The translations under genes and the position numbers were made by a program. The notes beneath the pieces were generated by a model. That model ran no database searches, had not been told where the DNA came from, and saw only the letters and a program-made list of their open reading frames with translations. Shown piece by piece: positions 17,603 through 34,693 of a stretch of 64,000 bases of DNA. The first letter of the stretch is position 1. Every line of letters begins with the position of its first letter. Origin of the DNA: Sciurus carolinensis (taxonomy: Eukaryota > Chordata > Mammalia > Rodentia > Sciuridae); the NCBI RefSeq assembly GCF_902686445.1, contig NC_062229.1, forward strand, positions 372,001 through 436,000, in the 5' to 3' direction.

Positions 17603-17847
17603 CCGGGCGAGAGAGGCTAGCATATCGCTGGTCGCAGGGCGCCCTCTGCGGACGTCCCTGCGCGCGACCCTGCTGGACTGCCGTTTCCTGGGACCTGTAC
17701 TGCATGCACAGATGGGGGCTTCGCGACTGCCCAGTCTTTTACTCGGCTTGCAATATGGATATATTTTTAGTACATTGTGGCTATACATATGCAGTACGTG
17801 TTTATTTCAGCTCTTGCCATCTCCTGACATACACATTTGCCTACTTA

Positions 17848-17855
17848 TGACGTCA
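17848..17855. promoter_or_regulatory. ATP5F1D: Third perfect CRE palindrome (TGACGTCA)
   Basis: Perfect CREB/ATF palindrome 350 bases before the ATP5F1D ATG. A near match, TGACGTCC, follows at 18049-18056. Confidence 0.7.
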
Positions 17856-18013
17856 TTGCCTGTTGAACGCCCCCTTCCCCACCGCATAGCGCGACTCTTG
17901 TTTCCCAGACGTCTCTGCAGCGAGCGTCCTCTCAGCAATCTTGGTGCTGAATTGTCCCTTCCTCCGCGCAGTGAGAACAGTTTCATCGCACCCGTCGCCT
18001 CTCGCCGCCAGGA

Positions 18014-18142
18014 AACCACAGCCCCCAGCATGCATCGCGTCCGGGTGGTGACGTCCCATCACCGTCGTCAAGCGCAGACCGCTGGGAGTCGTAGTGTGCG
18101 CGTGCGCACTCGTCGAAACTGCTGCTCCCAGAAACCGCCGCG
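18014..18142 (+). promoter_or_regulatory. ATP5F1D: ATP5F1D core promoter with ZNF143-type and NRF1 motifs
   Basis: Three sequences resemble the long ZNF143/THAP11 (SBS2) motif, ACTACAnnTCCCAGCA-like: 18014-18038 (+, centred on cccccagcatgca), 18072-18095 (minus, ACTACGACTCCCAGCG) and 18117-18142 (+, actgctgctcccagaa). A perfect NRF1 consensus (TGCGCACGCGCA on the minus strand) lies at 18097-18108. These motifs are typical of TATA-less promoters of nuclear genes for mitochondrial proteins. No TATA box seen. Confidence 0.7.
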
Positions 18143-18204
18143 CGTCGTCCTCTCGCCCTCCAGGCCGCCGCCGCCGCCGAAGTCCGCTGTCCGCCGCCGC
18201 CGCC

Positions 18205-20313
18205 ATGCTTTCCGCCACTCTGCTCCGCCGCGCGGGCCTGGGCCGCCTCGTGCGCCAGGCGCGCGCCTACGCTGAGGCTGCCGCCGCCCCGGCCCCCGCC
18301 GCCGGCCCCGGCCAGATGTCCTTCACCTTCGCCTCCCCGACGCAGGTCCGGAACCCGCGCCCTCACCGTTGGACCGGGCACCTGCGCTCCCAGCCCCAGG
18401 GCTCCGACCGCCTTCCCGGGCCGCGTGCCTACCCAACTCCTGAGCGGCCGGGAGACCGAGGGTGCCCTAGCTCGCGGGTCGCACTACTGTCCTGCTCCTC
18501 GGGCGCCCCAGCTTCCTTCCTTTACTCTCTCTACAGCCCGCCCCGCCCCCCCCGCTCCGGTCCGGTCCATGACCAGTTCCTCACCCCCAGGCCTCCGACC
18601 GGTGGCCGACCTGTTTCCCTGGACCCGGACTTAGGTCCCCTGGCCGTGGGGTCCCGAGGCCGAGCCCCCCGACCCTCGGAGCCGGCAGGGTGGCTTCACT
18701 CGTGTCTTCTTGGCGCTCTCGCTGTGGTTCTGCATCTGAGTCCCGACCCCCTTCTGGAACTAATGCCCCTCTCATTGGGCAGGTCGTTGGACCTCGCCCT
18801 GCACCTTGGCTCCCCTCAACCCCAGCTCCCAGGCATTCTCTTCTCCCGAAACTGAGTTAGAAGGGTTAGTTCTAAGAGTTACTCCTTGTGTCCAGCCCCC
18901 TCCCCTGGAAACCCTTCTGGGTGCTCCCTCCTGCTGCAGCTTGTGTCCTGGCTTCTCCCTGGGGAAGGATCCGGGTGCTTCCCAGTCGCAGACAGCCCTA
19001 CTTGCAGATGAGCAAGGTGTTCCAAGACCACGGGTGGCAGGGGCAGTCTCTGTGACTTCTTCAGGGCCCAGTCTTTCCCGGATGCATTTCAGAGCAGTAA
19101 AGGCCAGGTATCTGGTGACTCCTGGGGATAATCAGCTGCCACATGCTTGCCCGTGTTGTCCTCTCCAGGTGTTCTTCAATGGTGCCAATGTCCGGCAGGT
19201 GGATGTGCCCACACTGACTGGAGCTTTTGGTATACTGGCGGCCCATGTGCCCACTCTGCAGGTCCTACGGCCAGGGCTGGTTGTGGTCCATGCAGAAGAT
19301 GGTAGCACCACTAAATACTTTGGTTAGTCTCCGGGGGCACTGGGTAGAGGCTTCAGGTCTCCATTGGGTTGCCTTGGTCTTAGCTGAGATTAAGAAAAGC
19401 AAAGTTTTGTGGGTTTGTGTGTCATGGGGGTGGGCACTGTTGTGATTCTCCACGATGCAGCAGGAAGCAGACTCAACACTGAACTAGTCCTGTTCCTCTG
19501 GGTGGGTGGGGGTGGAGGTGGGTGAACAGGGGCTGGAAGAGGACAACTGTGTTGGGAGGGGTGGTCACCTTAGGGGAGGAAAAGTATTTGCGTAGGAAGG
19601 AGAGTTGAGTCTGAGAAAGCCTTTCCCCAGTACCAGTTTTCTCCATGAGAACTGGAATTCGAAGCCAGAAGCACACTTGACGTGATCTCCTGACCCATGC
19701 TCAGCCAGTGGGCTGGTGGACTCGAGGGAGGGTCTCAGTTTACCTGCAGAATTCTCTGGTGTCTCTGTGGTGTCAAGGGTGTCCTTGGTCTGTCTCCCGC
19801 CTCCTATCCCTTTGGGGTAGTTCTTTCTCTTCAGCCACCTGGTGTGCTGGGCTCTGGGACTAGTCCCATGGGACCACCTGGGCTAGCAGCTGTTGGCACG
19901 CTCGGGATGAGACTTGGGTGTGTGTCTGGATGTGGTGGATTCAGGCCTTCCCTCCCACCCCTCACCCACCCTGCAGTGAGCAGCGGTTCCATCACAGTTA
20001 ATGCTGACTCCTCGGTGCAGTTACTGGCTGAAGAAGCTGTGACACTGGACATGCTGGACCTGGGAGTGAGTATGAGGGGAAGGTGGGAGCTGTCCAAGGG
20101 TTCCTTGGCTGCTGGGAGGGAGCTCAGTGGAAGGGCAGGTGCTGGACTGGTGTCCTGTCTCATCTGTCATCCCCTACCCATGTCCTGCAGGCCGCCAGGG
20201 CCAACCTGGAGAAGGCACAGTCGGAGCTGTCAGGGGCAGCAGACGAGGCTGCTCGGGCAGAGATCCAGATCCGCATCGAGGCCAATGAGGCCCTGGTGAA
20301 GGCCCTGGAGTAG
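18205..20313 (+). CDS. ATP5F1D: ATP synthase F1 subunit delta, mitochondrial
   Basis: Subunit of the F1 central stalk of mitochondrial ATP synthase; with gamma and epsilon it couples rotation of the c-ring to ATP synthesis. Four coding exons: 18205-18345, 19169-19322, 19977-20065, 20191-20313 (stop TAG). All phases agree and the protein is 168 residues, the usual mammalian length. Residues 1-22 form an Arg-rich, acid-free import peptide (MLSATLLRRAGLGRLVRQAR). The mature part starts AEAAAAPAPAAG and includes the beta-sandwich (VFFNGANVRQVDVPTLTG, GSITVNADSSVQLLAEEA). The C-terminal two-helix hairpin is Glu/Ala-rich (AARANLEKAQSEL, EIQIRIEANEALVKALE). The ATG lies after a run of gccgcc. The gene reads away from CBARP and towards MIDN. 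Confidence 0.97.
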
Positions 20314-20383
20314 GTGGTGCATGCCCTTCTGCGCAGGGAGATTGAGGTCGGATCATTCACCTCTGCTGGGGAACCCGCTGAGG

Positions 20384-20397
20384 CCACCAGGGGGTGC
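20384..20397 (+). promoter_or_regulatory. CTCF-like motif in ATP5F1D 3' UTR
   Basis: CCACCAGGGGGTGC fits 13 of 14 positions of the CTCF core CCASYAGRKGGCRS. As I recall the human 3' UTR, CCACCAGAGGGCAG at the same place fits fully, which suggests conservation. Confidence 0.5.
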
Positions 20398-20631
20398 TGT
20401 GAGCTCACGTACTCTGCTCAGGCTCTCAGGTTTGGCCCTCAGTTTACACCTAGGGCTATGCAGCCCTCAGCAGCTCTGGCAGGCCTGATGTGGGGTCTGT
20501 AAACCTGTAGGGTTCTTGCCACGGTCCCCCATCCTGATGGGTCACCTACCCACCACCCCTGCCCCTGGGAGCCTGAGACCTTGGTACTCCCCAGCCACCT
20601 CTGCAGAACATTGTCTCCAGCCCCTGCCCAC

Positions 20632-20637
20632 ATTAAA
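20632..20637 (+). terminator. ATP5F1D: ATP5F1D polyadenylation signal ATTAAA
   Basis: ATTAAA in cccacattaaaggccagg, 320 bases after the stop. From memory the human gene ends with the same variant signal in a near-identical context. Confidence 0.85.
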
Positions 20638-20659
20638 GGCCAGGAAGCCTGACTGTGTG

Positions 20660-23600
20660 CATGGTTCTGTTCCTCTGTTTGGGGATGTGGGGTCAGGACC
20701 CTCCCCACTTCACCCTGATTGTTGTTTGTGGCTCTCTGAAATGCATCTCTGAATCTAAGGAAACTGTCTCTGGAGGAGACTTGAGAACATTGGATGTTGG
20801 GCAACTCAACAAGGGCACAGCCTGCCTGGCTGGATGGGGGTGGGTGAGGTGTTAACCTTCACCCCAAGAGTGTGGGAATGGGCAGAGGTTGCCCACCACA
20901 AGTAGGGATGGTGCACAGGGAGGGAGGGAGCTCTTGCAGTCAGGCTGCAGCCACTGGGCAGGGTCTCCATGCCTCTGCCAAGTTCTTGGTGTTCAGGCCC
21001 AGTGCTATGATCCGTCAGTGACCCCCAAGCCCTTCCTGCTGCAAGGCCCTGGGAAGAGGTGGGCCCCGCCCTGGGCACACCTAGCTTGTGGGTGGCCCTG
21101 GCCTGGCCAACTGCCCATTCTGGGTGGTGTTAGCACTTCTGTGGGCATCCAGGCCCCTGGCTGGCCTCAGGGTGGAGCTCACCCAGAAGAAGGTGATGGG
21201 CACTGTCCTACCAGGGTGCTGCCCCACCCCCTCTGACACCCTGGGACTGACTGCTTGTCCCGGTGCTATGCTGGCAACTGTGGGGCAGGGGTATCAGCCT
21301 CCCCCATGCTGTCTCAGCAGGGTTGGGAGGGGAGTATGGGTTGAGTATATGGAGATCAGGGCCTACTCATGTCATTGCAGATAGGATAGTGACAGGGAGG
21401 TCACCCTGGCCCATCAGTACACAGATAGTTAACTGTGGTCATAGCCTGTGTGACTACACATCACGTCTGAACTTGATATGGGTTGGGCCTCCTAGTATGC
21501 TGTAGTCCCTGGGGGTGACCTTTTGGCAGATCGTGTGAGGGTCAGTGGGCTATCCTGGCCTTCATCTACATCTTGCTCTTCTTGGGCAAGCAGCCAGCCC
21601 CTGCTACGTCAGGAACCCTGACCAAGGGGAAGTCTGTGCTGGCCATGGGGTCATATGTGTGCCTCCCCTGCCCCGACCCCAGCCATTTCCTGCTCTGGTC
21701 CTAATGGGCTACCAGTGTGCTACAAATAACACCAGACAGCTGGGGCCCAGTAGGGGCTTAGCAGGAAAAGACCATCATTGACCTGGACTGGTCACCCCTC
21801 ACCAGTGGAACCTTTGTCCCCACGTGATGTAGGCATACACCTTAGAGGCAGGCCTTGGGACAGGCAGGGTAGGGTCAGAATGTAGAGGTGAAGACCCTTT
21901 CACAAGGGTAGGGCCTGGCCTAGTGGGGACAGGGCAGAAAATGGGTGTGTGCCCTACCACAAAGTGTCCACTCAGTGCTTCTGGGCTTCCTGGGAAAAGT
22001 CACTTGGGGACAAGGGCACCACCTGGGAAGAAAAATCAGGAAGTAGGACACCTGTGCCTTTATAAAATTGGGGACAGCACAAAGTATCTTGTTCCCAAGG
22101 GACCTTTCTTTTTTCCAGGGTAAGCCCCCCCCCCATGTCCTATTCCATTCCCTACTGGCCTAAGGTCCTACAGCATTCAGATGGCAGTGTCTCCACCAGG
22201 CAAGCAGAACCCTGCCTACCGCCATTAGCAGTCCCTGGCCAGGACTGCCCATCCATGGGGGAAGAGTGGGAATAAGGTGGGAGGCTAATGGGGCCAGAGC
22301 TACACCAGGGCTACACAGTGGGCCCTGATTTGCACAGTCCCCACTCCCTCTGCCACCAGAAGGTCCTGGGGCCAGCTCCCAACCCAGCCTTGCCTCCCAC
22401 CTCCCATTGAGCCCATTCCCTGGACATGCAAAAGCCTCAGTGACCAAGCTGTTCCCACTTCCTGGGGCATCTCTGTCTGATGTGACAAACTCCTGTTCAT
22501 CTCTTGAATATCAGCCCCAGGACTTCCTTCCAAAGGTCCTCCCAGCTTTGCCTCTAGCCTAGCCCTGACCCTGTAGGGCTGAGTGTCTGGGTGTGCCCGG
22601 TTCAGGGTGGGGGTCCTGAGGCCAAAGGAGAGTTGGGTGGGAAATGGAGGGAAACCGGGAAAGGAACAGCTCTGGGAGGGGAGGGGTGGAGGTGGACAAG
22701 CCAGATAAGTGGACAGAGGTGATGCAGTGAATCCTGGGGTATCTCTTCCTTGCAAGGGCACAGTGGGGCAAGCGGAGGGCCCTATCCACGACTAGGATCA
22801 CTTCCCCAAAGCCACTGGGCCAGGGCACCCGTGGAGAATCTGCAGACATGCAGCACTCCCATGTGTTCCCCTGGGTGGCCAGTTTCCTTATTAAGTGGGT
22901 GCATGCCCACCACAAAGGCTAGGGCCAGCATGTGTGCATGCATTCATGGGACAATGGCAATATCTGCTCCCTACACCTCCAAGGCCCATAGTTAGCTTCC
23001 GGACTCTCATCTCACTGCCTGGCCATTCTGGAGAAAGAGGCTGAAAAAGGTCAGTTCCTTACTGAGGTCACATAACATGGCCAGGGGTGACCGACATGGG
23101 CCTAAGATGGGCCTCGCTCTGGGTAATCCCTCCAGAAATGCCTTCTAAGGTCACCGTCGAGAGATGCTGGAGACCAGGCTGCTAGGCAGCTGGCCGGGGC
23201 ACACCACTGCCTGGAGGTGACTCCGGCCAGTTTTCCTGGATCGTGTCCTCTGACTCAGGCACCTCTTCCCGTTCTCCCCAACGCGGGCGCCCCCAGGCGG
23301 AAGCACCCGACCCGAGCCTTCGGAAAGGAGGTGGGGCAGGAACCCCGCCTATTTGCCCCCAAAGCCCGTCTCCGGTGTGCAGAGTTCACGGCAACGCCGC
23401 CCCCCTGCTCAGTGGCATTCGGAGACTCCCCCATTTACGGAAAGACGAATGGAGGCCAGTGGCCCGGTACGACTGCGCCAGGACTCCTCGGTCAGCAGGC
23501 AGGGGCGGGGGCCAGCTGCGTCACCGCCTGCCCGGGCCCCCCCCCGCCCCCTGCCCGCCCAAACTCCACCCCGAGGGAAGGCGGTGCGGATAAAGGCTCG

Positions 23601-24700
23601 GGGGCCGCCCGATCGGCCCCAGACTGGCCTGGGCACAGCACACAAGGCCTCACGCGTGGGTTCACTCAGAACTCTAGGACACAGGACAGGCCACGCCCGG
23701 TGAGTGGGGGGGCGGAACCTCGCTGTCCGGGGAGGGGTATCTACTCTAGACTACCTGGGTGCCCCTACTTTTCTTTGTTCTTGGTGCCGACAGAGCTTGA
23801 GATGCCTTCGGCCTGGGAAGCCCACCGGGCCGTGGAGTGGGAGGGGCTCCAAGCAATCGGCACCGCCCCAGCTGGACCACAGCCCCCGCCCCGCCCCCCG
23901 GGGCACTCCCCTTTCCCCCAGGTGACCTTGAACTAGTTGACTCTCCGGGCTGTTTCCCGCACCGTGCGGTCCTATTCTCCGCACGTAATGTCTTCGGTCC
24001 CTGAGCGGGGTCATCCGCAGACTCGCAGTCCGGTGTCCATTACCCTGCCCGGGCCCCGTAGTGCCCCCTCCCTCGGGAGTCGGTGCAGCGCTCCCGGGAG
24101 GGCCGGCAGAGGGCGCTCTGGAGCTGCTGACTCACCGCAGCATTCAGCACTACGGTCGGGCGCAGCCCGGGACGCCGCGTCACGTCACGGCTCGGGAGGG
24201 CGCGTCTCGAGAGAAGGGCCCGGGCCGCGGGAACGGGGAGTCGGGGGGGAGGGGTCGCTAGAACGCGAGGTAGTACCGGTTCGAGAGGGGTGCCTCAGAT
24301 CGCGGCCACGTCACCGAGGTGCCAGACCTTGCCCTAGGTCACACGTCCCGCCCAGGTCTCCACACCCACCCAGGAGTGGGCAGGACGGGGGACTGGCGGG
24401 TCCCGGCGGGCCGCGGGACCTGGGAACCCTGCCACGAGGCGCGGGGTTCACGCTCCCGCTTCCGCTGGCGGCTGCTTCCCGGACAGACGCGGTGGGGAGG
24501 CCCCACAATTTCCTGCCCCTCCCGGCGCCGGGAACAATGGCCCGCGCCCCCTCCCCACGCCCAGGCGGCTCCCGCGGGGACCAGTGGGGGAGGAAGCCTG
24601 AACCTGGGCTGAGCCCGCGCCCCTCCGGCCCGCCCGCCCTTTGTTGCGGACTCCGGGCCTTATGAATGGCTGCGGGCGCGGGCGGGGGGCGCGGGGGCGG
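20660..24700. other. Spacer between ATP5F1D and MIDN
   Basis: No coding exon recognised in 4 kb. The left part is moderately GC-rich, unremarkable spacer; near 23030-23100 there is a weak MIR-like trace. From about 23500 the DNA becomes CpG-rich, with a TATA-like gcggataaagg at about 23583-23593 and a CTCF-like site at 24103-24116, leading into the MIDN promoter. Confidence 0.55.
24103..24116 (+). promoter_or_regulatory. CTCF-like motif upstream of MIDN
   Basis: CCGGCAGAGGGCGC fits 13 of 14 positions of the CTCF core. A weaker match in opposite orientation (gtgccccctccc) lies about 40 bases upstream. Related matches: MIDN intron 1 at 25800-25813 (minus strand, CGAGCAGAGGGCGC, 13 of 14). Confidence 0.5.
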
Positions 24701-24738
24701 ACCCGGAGCGGTGCCAGCCCCACCCCCGCCGCGGTCCC

Positions 24739-24969
24739 ATTGGTTGCCCCGGCAGCGGGGGCCGGGCGAGGGGCGGGCCGTGCTGCCACGTGGGGCAGCG
24801 CCGCGGCCGCTCCCATTGGCCAGGGCGCGCGGCGAACTGGGCGTTCGGTGCGTGCCGATTGGTCGGCATGGGGCCGGCGGAGTAAGTAGTGAATGGGAGG
24901 GGGCGGCTGCCCCGCCCCTTGAAACGTTGATACATTATAACTTTTTTTTCTTGTTACTTTCACCCCCAG
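24739..24969 (+). promoter_or_regulatory. MIDN: MIDN CpG promoter with three CCAAT boxes
   Basis: Inverted CCAAT (ATTGG) boxes lie at 24739-24743, 24815-24819 and 24858-24862 in a CpG island; three NF-Y sites is a common promoter arrangement. Downstream, gga|gtaagt at 24881/24882 and a T-rich tract ending cacccccag at 24969 could bound an 88-base 5' UTR intron. Alternatively, cattataac (about 24933-24941) acts as a TATA box with a start near 24965. The sequence cannot decide between these. Confidence 0.65.
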
Positions 24970-25410
24970 ATCCTGTGAGCCGCGGCTGCGGCGGCTGTTG
25001 CTAAGGGAGGGGACGCTCGAGGTAGCGCGACCCGAGCTGTACAGACACAGAGCGCACCCGGCCAAGGCGCCCCCTCCTTCAGGACCCTCCCCGCGCCGAG
25101 CCGCATCCGGGCCGCTCCCCTTCCCTGGTCACTCTTGAAGAAACCTCTATCGCAGACCGCAACCCGGAGCGCGCCCCAAGGAGCCGACGCGACCGACCCC
25201 GGAACGCCTCTCGGATTCTTTATTGCTGATCCGCCTTCCACCACTGGGATCTTCTCCAGGGTCACGCGTGCTGCCCCCCCCACCCCCGCCCGCCCTCCCC
25301 AAGCGCCGGGAGAAAGGACCGCGGATCCGGGGAGTTCCCGCCCCGGCCCGGTGGACGCGGCGAGGATTGGCGGCGCCCCGCGGACCCCAGCCCCCCAGCG
25401 CGCGCCGGGG

Positions 25411-31323
<5,913 letters not shown>

Positions 31324-32970
31324 GACACCCAGGGCCTTCCGCGCAGCGCCGGAGGCCAGCGCCACCTCCAGCCCACCGCCAGCCTCCTTTTTCACAGCCT
31401 CACTCTGATCGCACCTCCCCTCTCCTCTGAGCCCACCTCTTCCTCCTTCCCCTCCCAGCCTCTCTGCGGGTCCTCCCCTCCCACCTTCCCCAGCTCCAAA
31501 TCTGTAGCGGCCTTTCCAGATGGCTGAGAGCGGGAGATGAGGAAGCCGCCCCCACCCCTTCCGCTCTGCCTTCCTCCCCTCCCACCCCCAACTCCCCCCA
31601 CCCTATTCAGGTTTAAGTCAAAAAAAAAGTAGATGCCTCATTATGCACTTTACAGATGAGGGGCGGGGGCTGTGGAGAGGAGAGTCCATCCCACCTCCAC
31701 TGCAAACCTTGGCCTCTACCCTGGGCCAGCAGGACCCAGACAGACGGGACCCAGTGTCACCCAGGGAGTGAAGCCACAGGGGACTGTCTTCTCTTCCACC
31801 TCTGCCCTTTTCCTCTTGGTCTTTTTCCATGTGAAGCTGATTCAGCATGGGTCTGGCCAGGGGCTACTTTGGGTTTAGCAGGGGCCTTGGGACCCTTTCC
31901 TGGCTGGAAAGGAGACAGGGAAGCACCTGCCACCAGCCCTCTCCAGTCACTGGCCACAGCTCTGCTGTTCTGCCCCCACCCCTATTTCCCTGACCTCCCG
32001 CCTGAGCTTGGGGACTATTTATAGACTATTAATTTTCTGACTGAGCCAATAGTGGTTGGGACTCTTGAAGAACTGGGAGAGATTGTGGTGGGTGGGGGGC
32101 ACCCCCACTCCTTCCTTCCAGCCCAACCTGAGGGATGTGGGACTGTGGACTGCTGGGGCCTCCCCTGCCCCAGCATGGGGAGGGGGTGCTGAGCTGTGAA
32201 TGCCCTGACAAGGGCGAGTGTAGCATTAACCCCCTGGGGGGTCCGCTGCTGGCCTACTTTGGACCCTCCCCACTCAGCGCCCATGCCCTGAGGGTCTTTG
32301 GCCCTAGGGACAGAGGGAGAGCCCCCTTGCTGGGGCCCTTTCAACGGGGTGGATTTGTTTTTGTTTCCTCCACTTTTTATTTTTTTAATGCTTGCCGGTG
32401 TTTGGGCCGTGCTGCCCACCGGTTGGTCTCGTCCTGGCCCGCCTGTTCCCCCTTGGTCCTTGTAGGTGAGATCCCAGGTCCTTGCCCCTTCCCGTGTTCA
32501 AAGTTAATGGTTTCAGATGTGAACATCACGTGTTAACTGTAGCTGTAAATTTTTTTGTGTGTGGGGGGTGGGTAGGGAGGGGTCCCAGAGGGTAGAGGTC
32601 AAGGATTTGGTTTGTTTTTATTTTTGTTTTTTTCCAAAAAAAGAAAAAAGAAAAAAAGAGGAGAAGGGAGGGGTACATTTGTTTTTTTGAAGAACTGTCT
32701 TGGATACCTATTTAAATGTGTGTTCTGTTTTGTTTTTTAACAATTTTTAAATAACGTCTGTGCCTCCGCGGGTCTGAGGGTGGAGGCCCCAGGCAGGAAC
32801 CGGCCCACAGCCCTGTGCCCTCCTAGGGCCCCCAAGAGAGCATTACCCGCCCTGCAGATGGGGCTGTGGGGGATGCCAGCCTGCGGGAGCCTCCTGTATG
32901 AAACAAATCAGAAATCAGACCTACATGCACCAGGACTTCAAGTAATAAACAGAAACGGAAAGGAGTCTGC
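31324..32970 (+). other. MIDN: MIDN 3' UTR
   Basis: A 1.6 kb 3' UTR up to the signal at 32944. It has AU-rich stretches such as gggactatttatagac (about 32011-32026) and ctatttaaatgtg (about 32708-32720), plus a long A/T-rich tract at 32600-32660. These could shorten mRNA life, fitting an activity-responsive gene. Confidence 0.8.
32944..32949 (+). terminator. MIDN: MIDN polyadenylation signal AATAAA
   Basis: AATAAA in caagtaataaacagaaacgg, after the AU-rich 3' UTR. No further signal follows for more than 700 bases. Confidence 0.82.
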
Positions 32971-33714
32971 CTCCGCCTGCTGGGGCTGCCAGGGGAGGTG
33001 GAGACGGGGGCCTGGCATGCTTCCTGGTTCCCACACCTCCCCAGCTCGGGTGGGCAGGAAGCCACTGGGGCAGCAGAGGGAGCAGCAGGCCACTTCCTGG
33101 TACCCAGGGCCGGAAGTCCCTCGGTGTGGGCATGGACCTGCCCACTTGCTGCCTACCCAAGGCAGGGCCCCTGCTCTCAGATCCTGGCTCTGAAATAGGC
33201 TGTGGGACCTCGACTTGGGAGTCAGTATCTTGACCCTGAACACGAGAGTGGGAGGTGGCTCCTGCCCTGCAAGAAACTCCCTGTTCTTCCTGGAGTCTCA
33301 CCACTCGCTCTAAGGTGATCATCACACAGACAGCCCAGGGACAAACATCAGTGTGGGCCCACATCCCCGGGGGCCCGTTTCTCACACCCCCATCCTCACC
33401 TAGGTAAGCAGCCAGGTTGCAGCAGGCCAGGTCTCCAGGCCCACCTAGCCCTGGGTGACTTCATGGCCCACTGTAGCCACACCCTAGTACTGCATTCCAG
33501 CCTGATGGCCACGGGTCAGACCTTTAGGCCCTAGCCCCAACCGCCCTACCAGGAACATGCTCTCCCTAGGAACTGCCCAGAGTACACCTCCCACCGCTCC
33601 TTGACCTTCCGCCTGCCCCTCTTGGCTCCCCAGTGGCCCAGCCATGGTCCTCTGGGGTTCCATCTTTAAACCTTTAGGGGCTGGGCAGAGGGATCAATCA
33701 TCCCACACTTAATC

Positions 33715-33830
33715 TCCTTTCACATGTATTTCCTCATTTAATAAACATGGCAAACTATAAATTAGAAGTAGTTATACTCCCACTTTATAGAGAAAACAGG
33801 TCCAAGAAACAACACTTGGCCAGGAGGGTT
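33715..33830 (+). mobile_element. Old MIR SINE
   Basis: The run tttcacatgtatttcctcatttaat, then agtagttatactcccactttatagag and aaaacagg, follows the MIR middle (ACATGTATTAACTCATTTAAT ... CCCCATTTTACAGATGAGG). Degenerate, as expected for an ancient element. A short trace of another MIR (gtttattgagtgccacctg) lies near 36988-37006. Confidence 0.6.
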
Positions 33831-34693
33831 AGGGGAGCTTGTTGAACTGTAACTCCCTACCCTCCAGTTCCACTTGGCCCCAGCCTCTGCCCTCCCCAGC
33901 TCTGCTCCAAGACACCTTCCTGGGCCTTCTGCTCTCCCACCACCCAGTCCCCAAATCCACACCCACAGCAGGAAGGCAAATGCCTTGTCAGCCCATCCCT
34001 CCAGGCTTCAAGGTCGTGGTGAAATGCCCTCTTACCCCCACGCCCAAGTCGGAGGCCAGAGGGTGGAGGTGCCGGAGGAAGAGCACCCCGCCCCACGGGT
34101 CAGGCGCGTCAGCCAGGCCATCACCTGCTGCCCCAGACTGGGAGGATGAGGAAGGAGGATGCCATGAGGGCCTGCTGAGTCACAGGAGCTGTCTGTACCT
34201 TGCAAGGCAGGGACAGGTCTACAGTCCAGGAACTGCCCCGCAGCATGCTGACTCCCCCAGCCTGGGGGCCCCGGGGGGTCAAGGCCATGCCTTGGGTAGT
34301 GAGCGACAGGGCCTGCCTTCGGGGTGGAGGCTCAGGTCTGGCTATATTCTGAGAGCCTGAGGAATAAACTGCTGGAAGGCGTGGGAGAGGTCAGGTCTGG
34401 TCCAAGGGTCCTAGAGAAAAAAACCCAGCCCCCACCCCTACCCCCGAGCCCTCTGTGCACCCTGAGCGACCTCAGCGCCTACACACACCTGCCCAGGGAG
34501 ATGCTCGGCCCGGTTGAGCAAGAGGTAGCCACGTGTGAGTTGGAGGAACGGAGAGGTAAACTGAGGCACAAAACACGCAGGGGCCGCCGGGATCGCATGG
34601 GGCGGAGTTGGTTCTGCACCCTTTTCTCCCCCATTGAGGAAAAAACTGAATGGGAGGGGGTGGCCCCCGGAAACCCGCAGAGATGGAAACGCG

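Noticed and set aside
25135..25410. In-frame 92-codon N-terminal extension of MIDN
   Set aside because: The frame is open, but its first codon is TTG and no ATG occurs before 25411; known midnolin starts at MEPQPGG.
34363..34368. AATAAA in the MIDN-CIRBP spacer
   Set aside because: Not linked to any exon; MIDN already ends at 32944.
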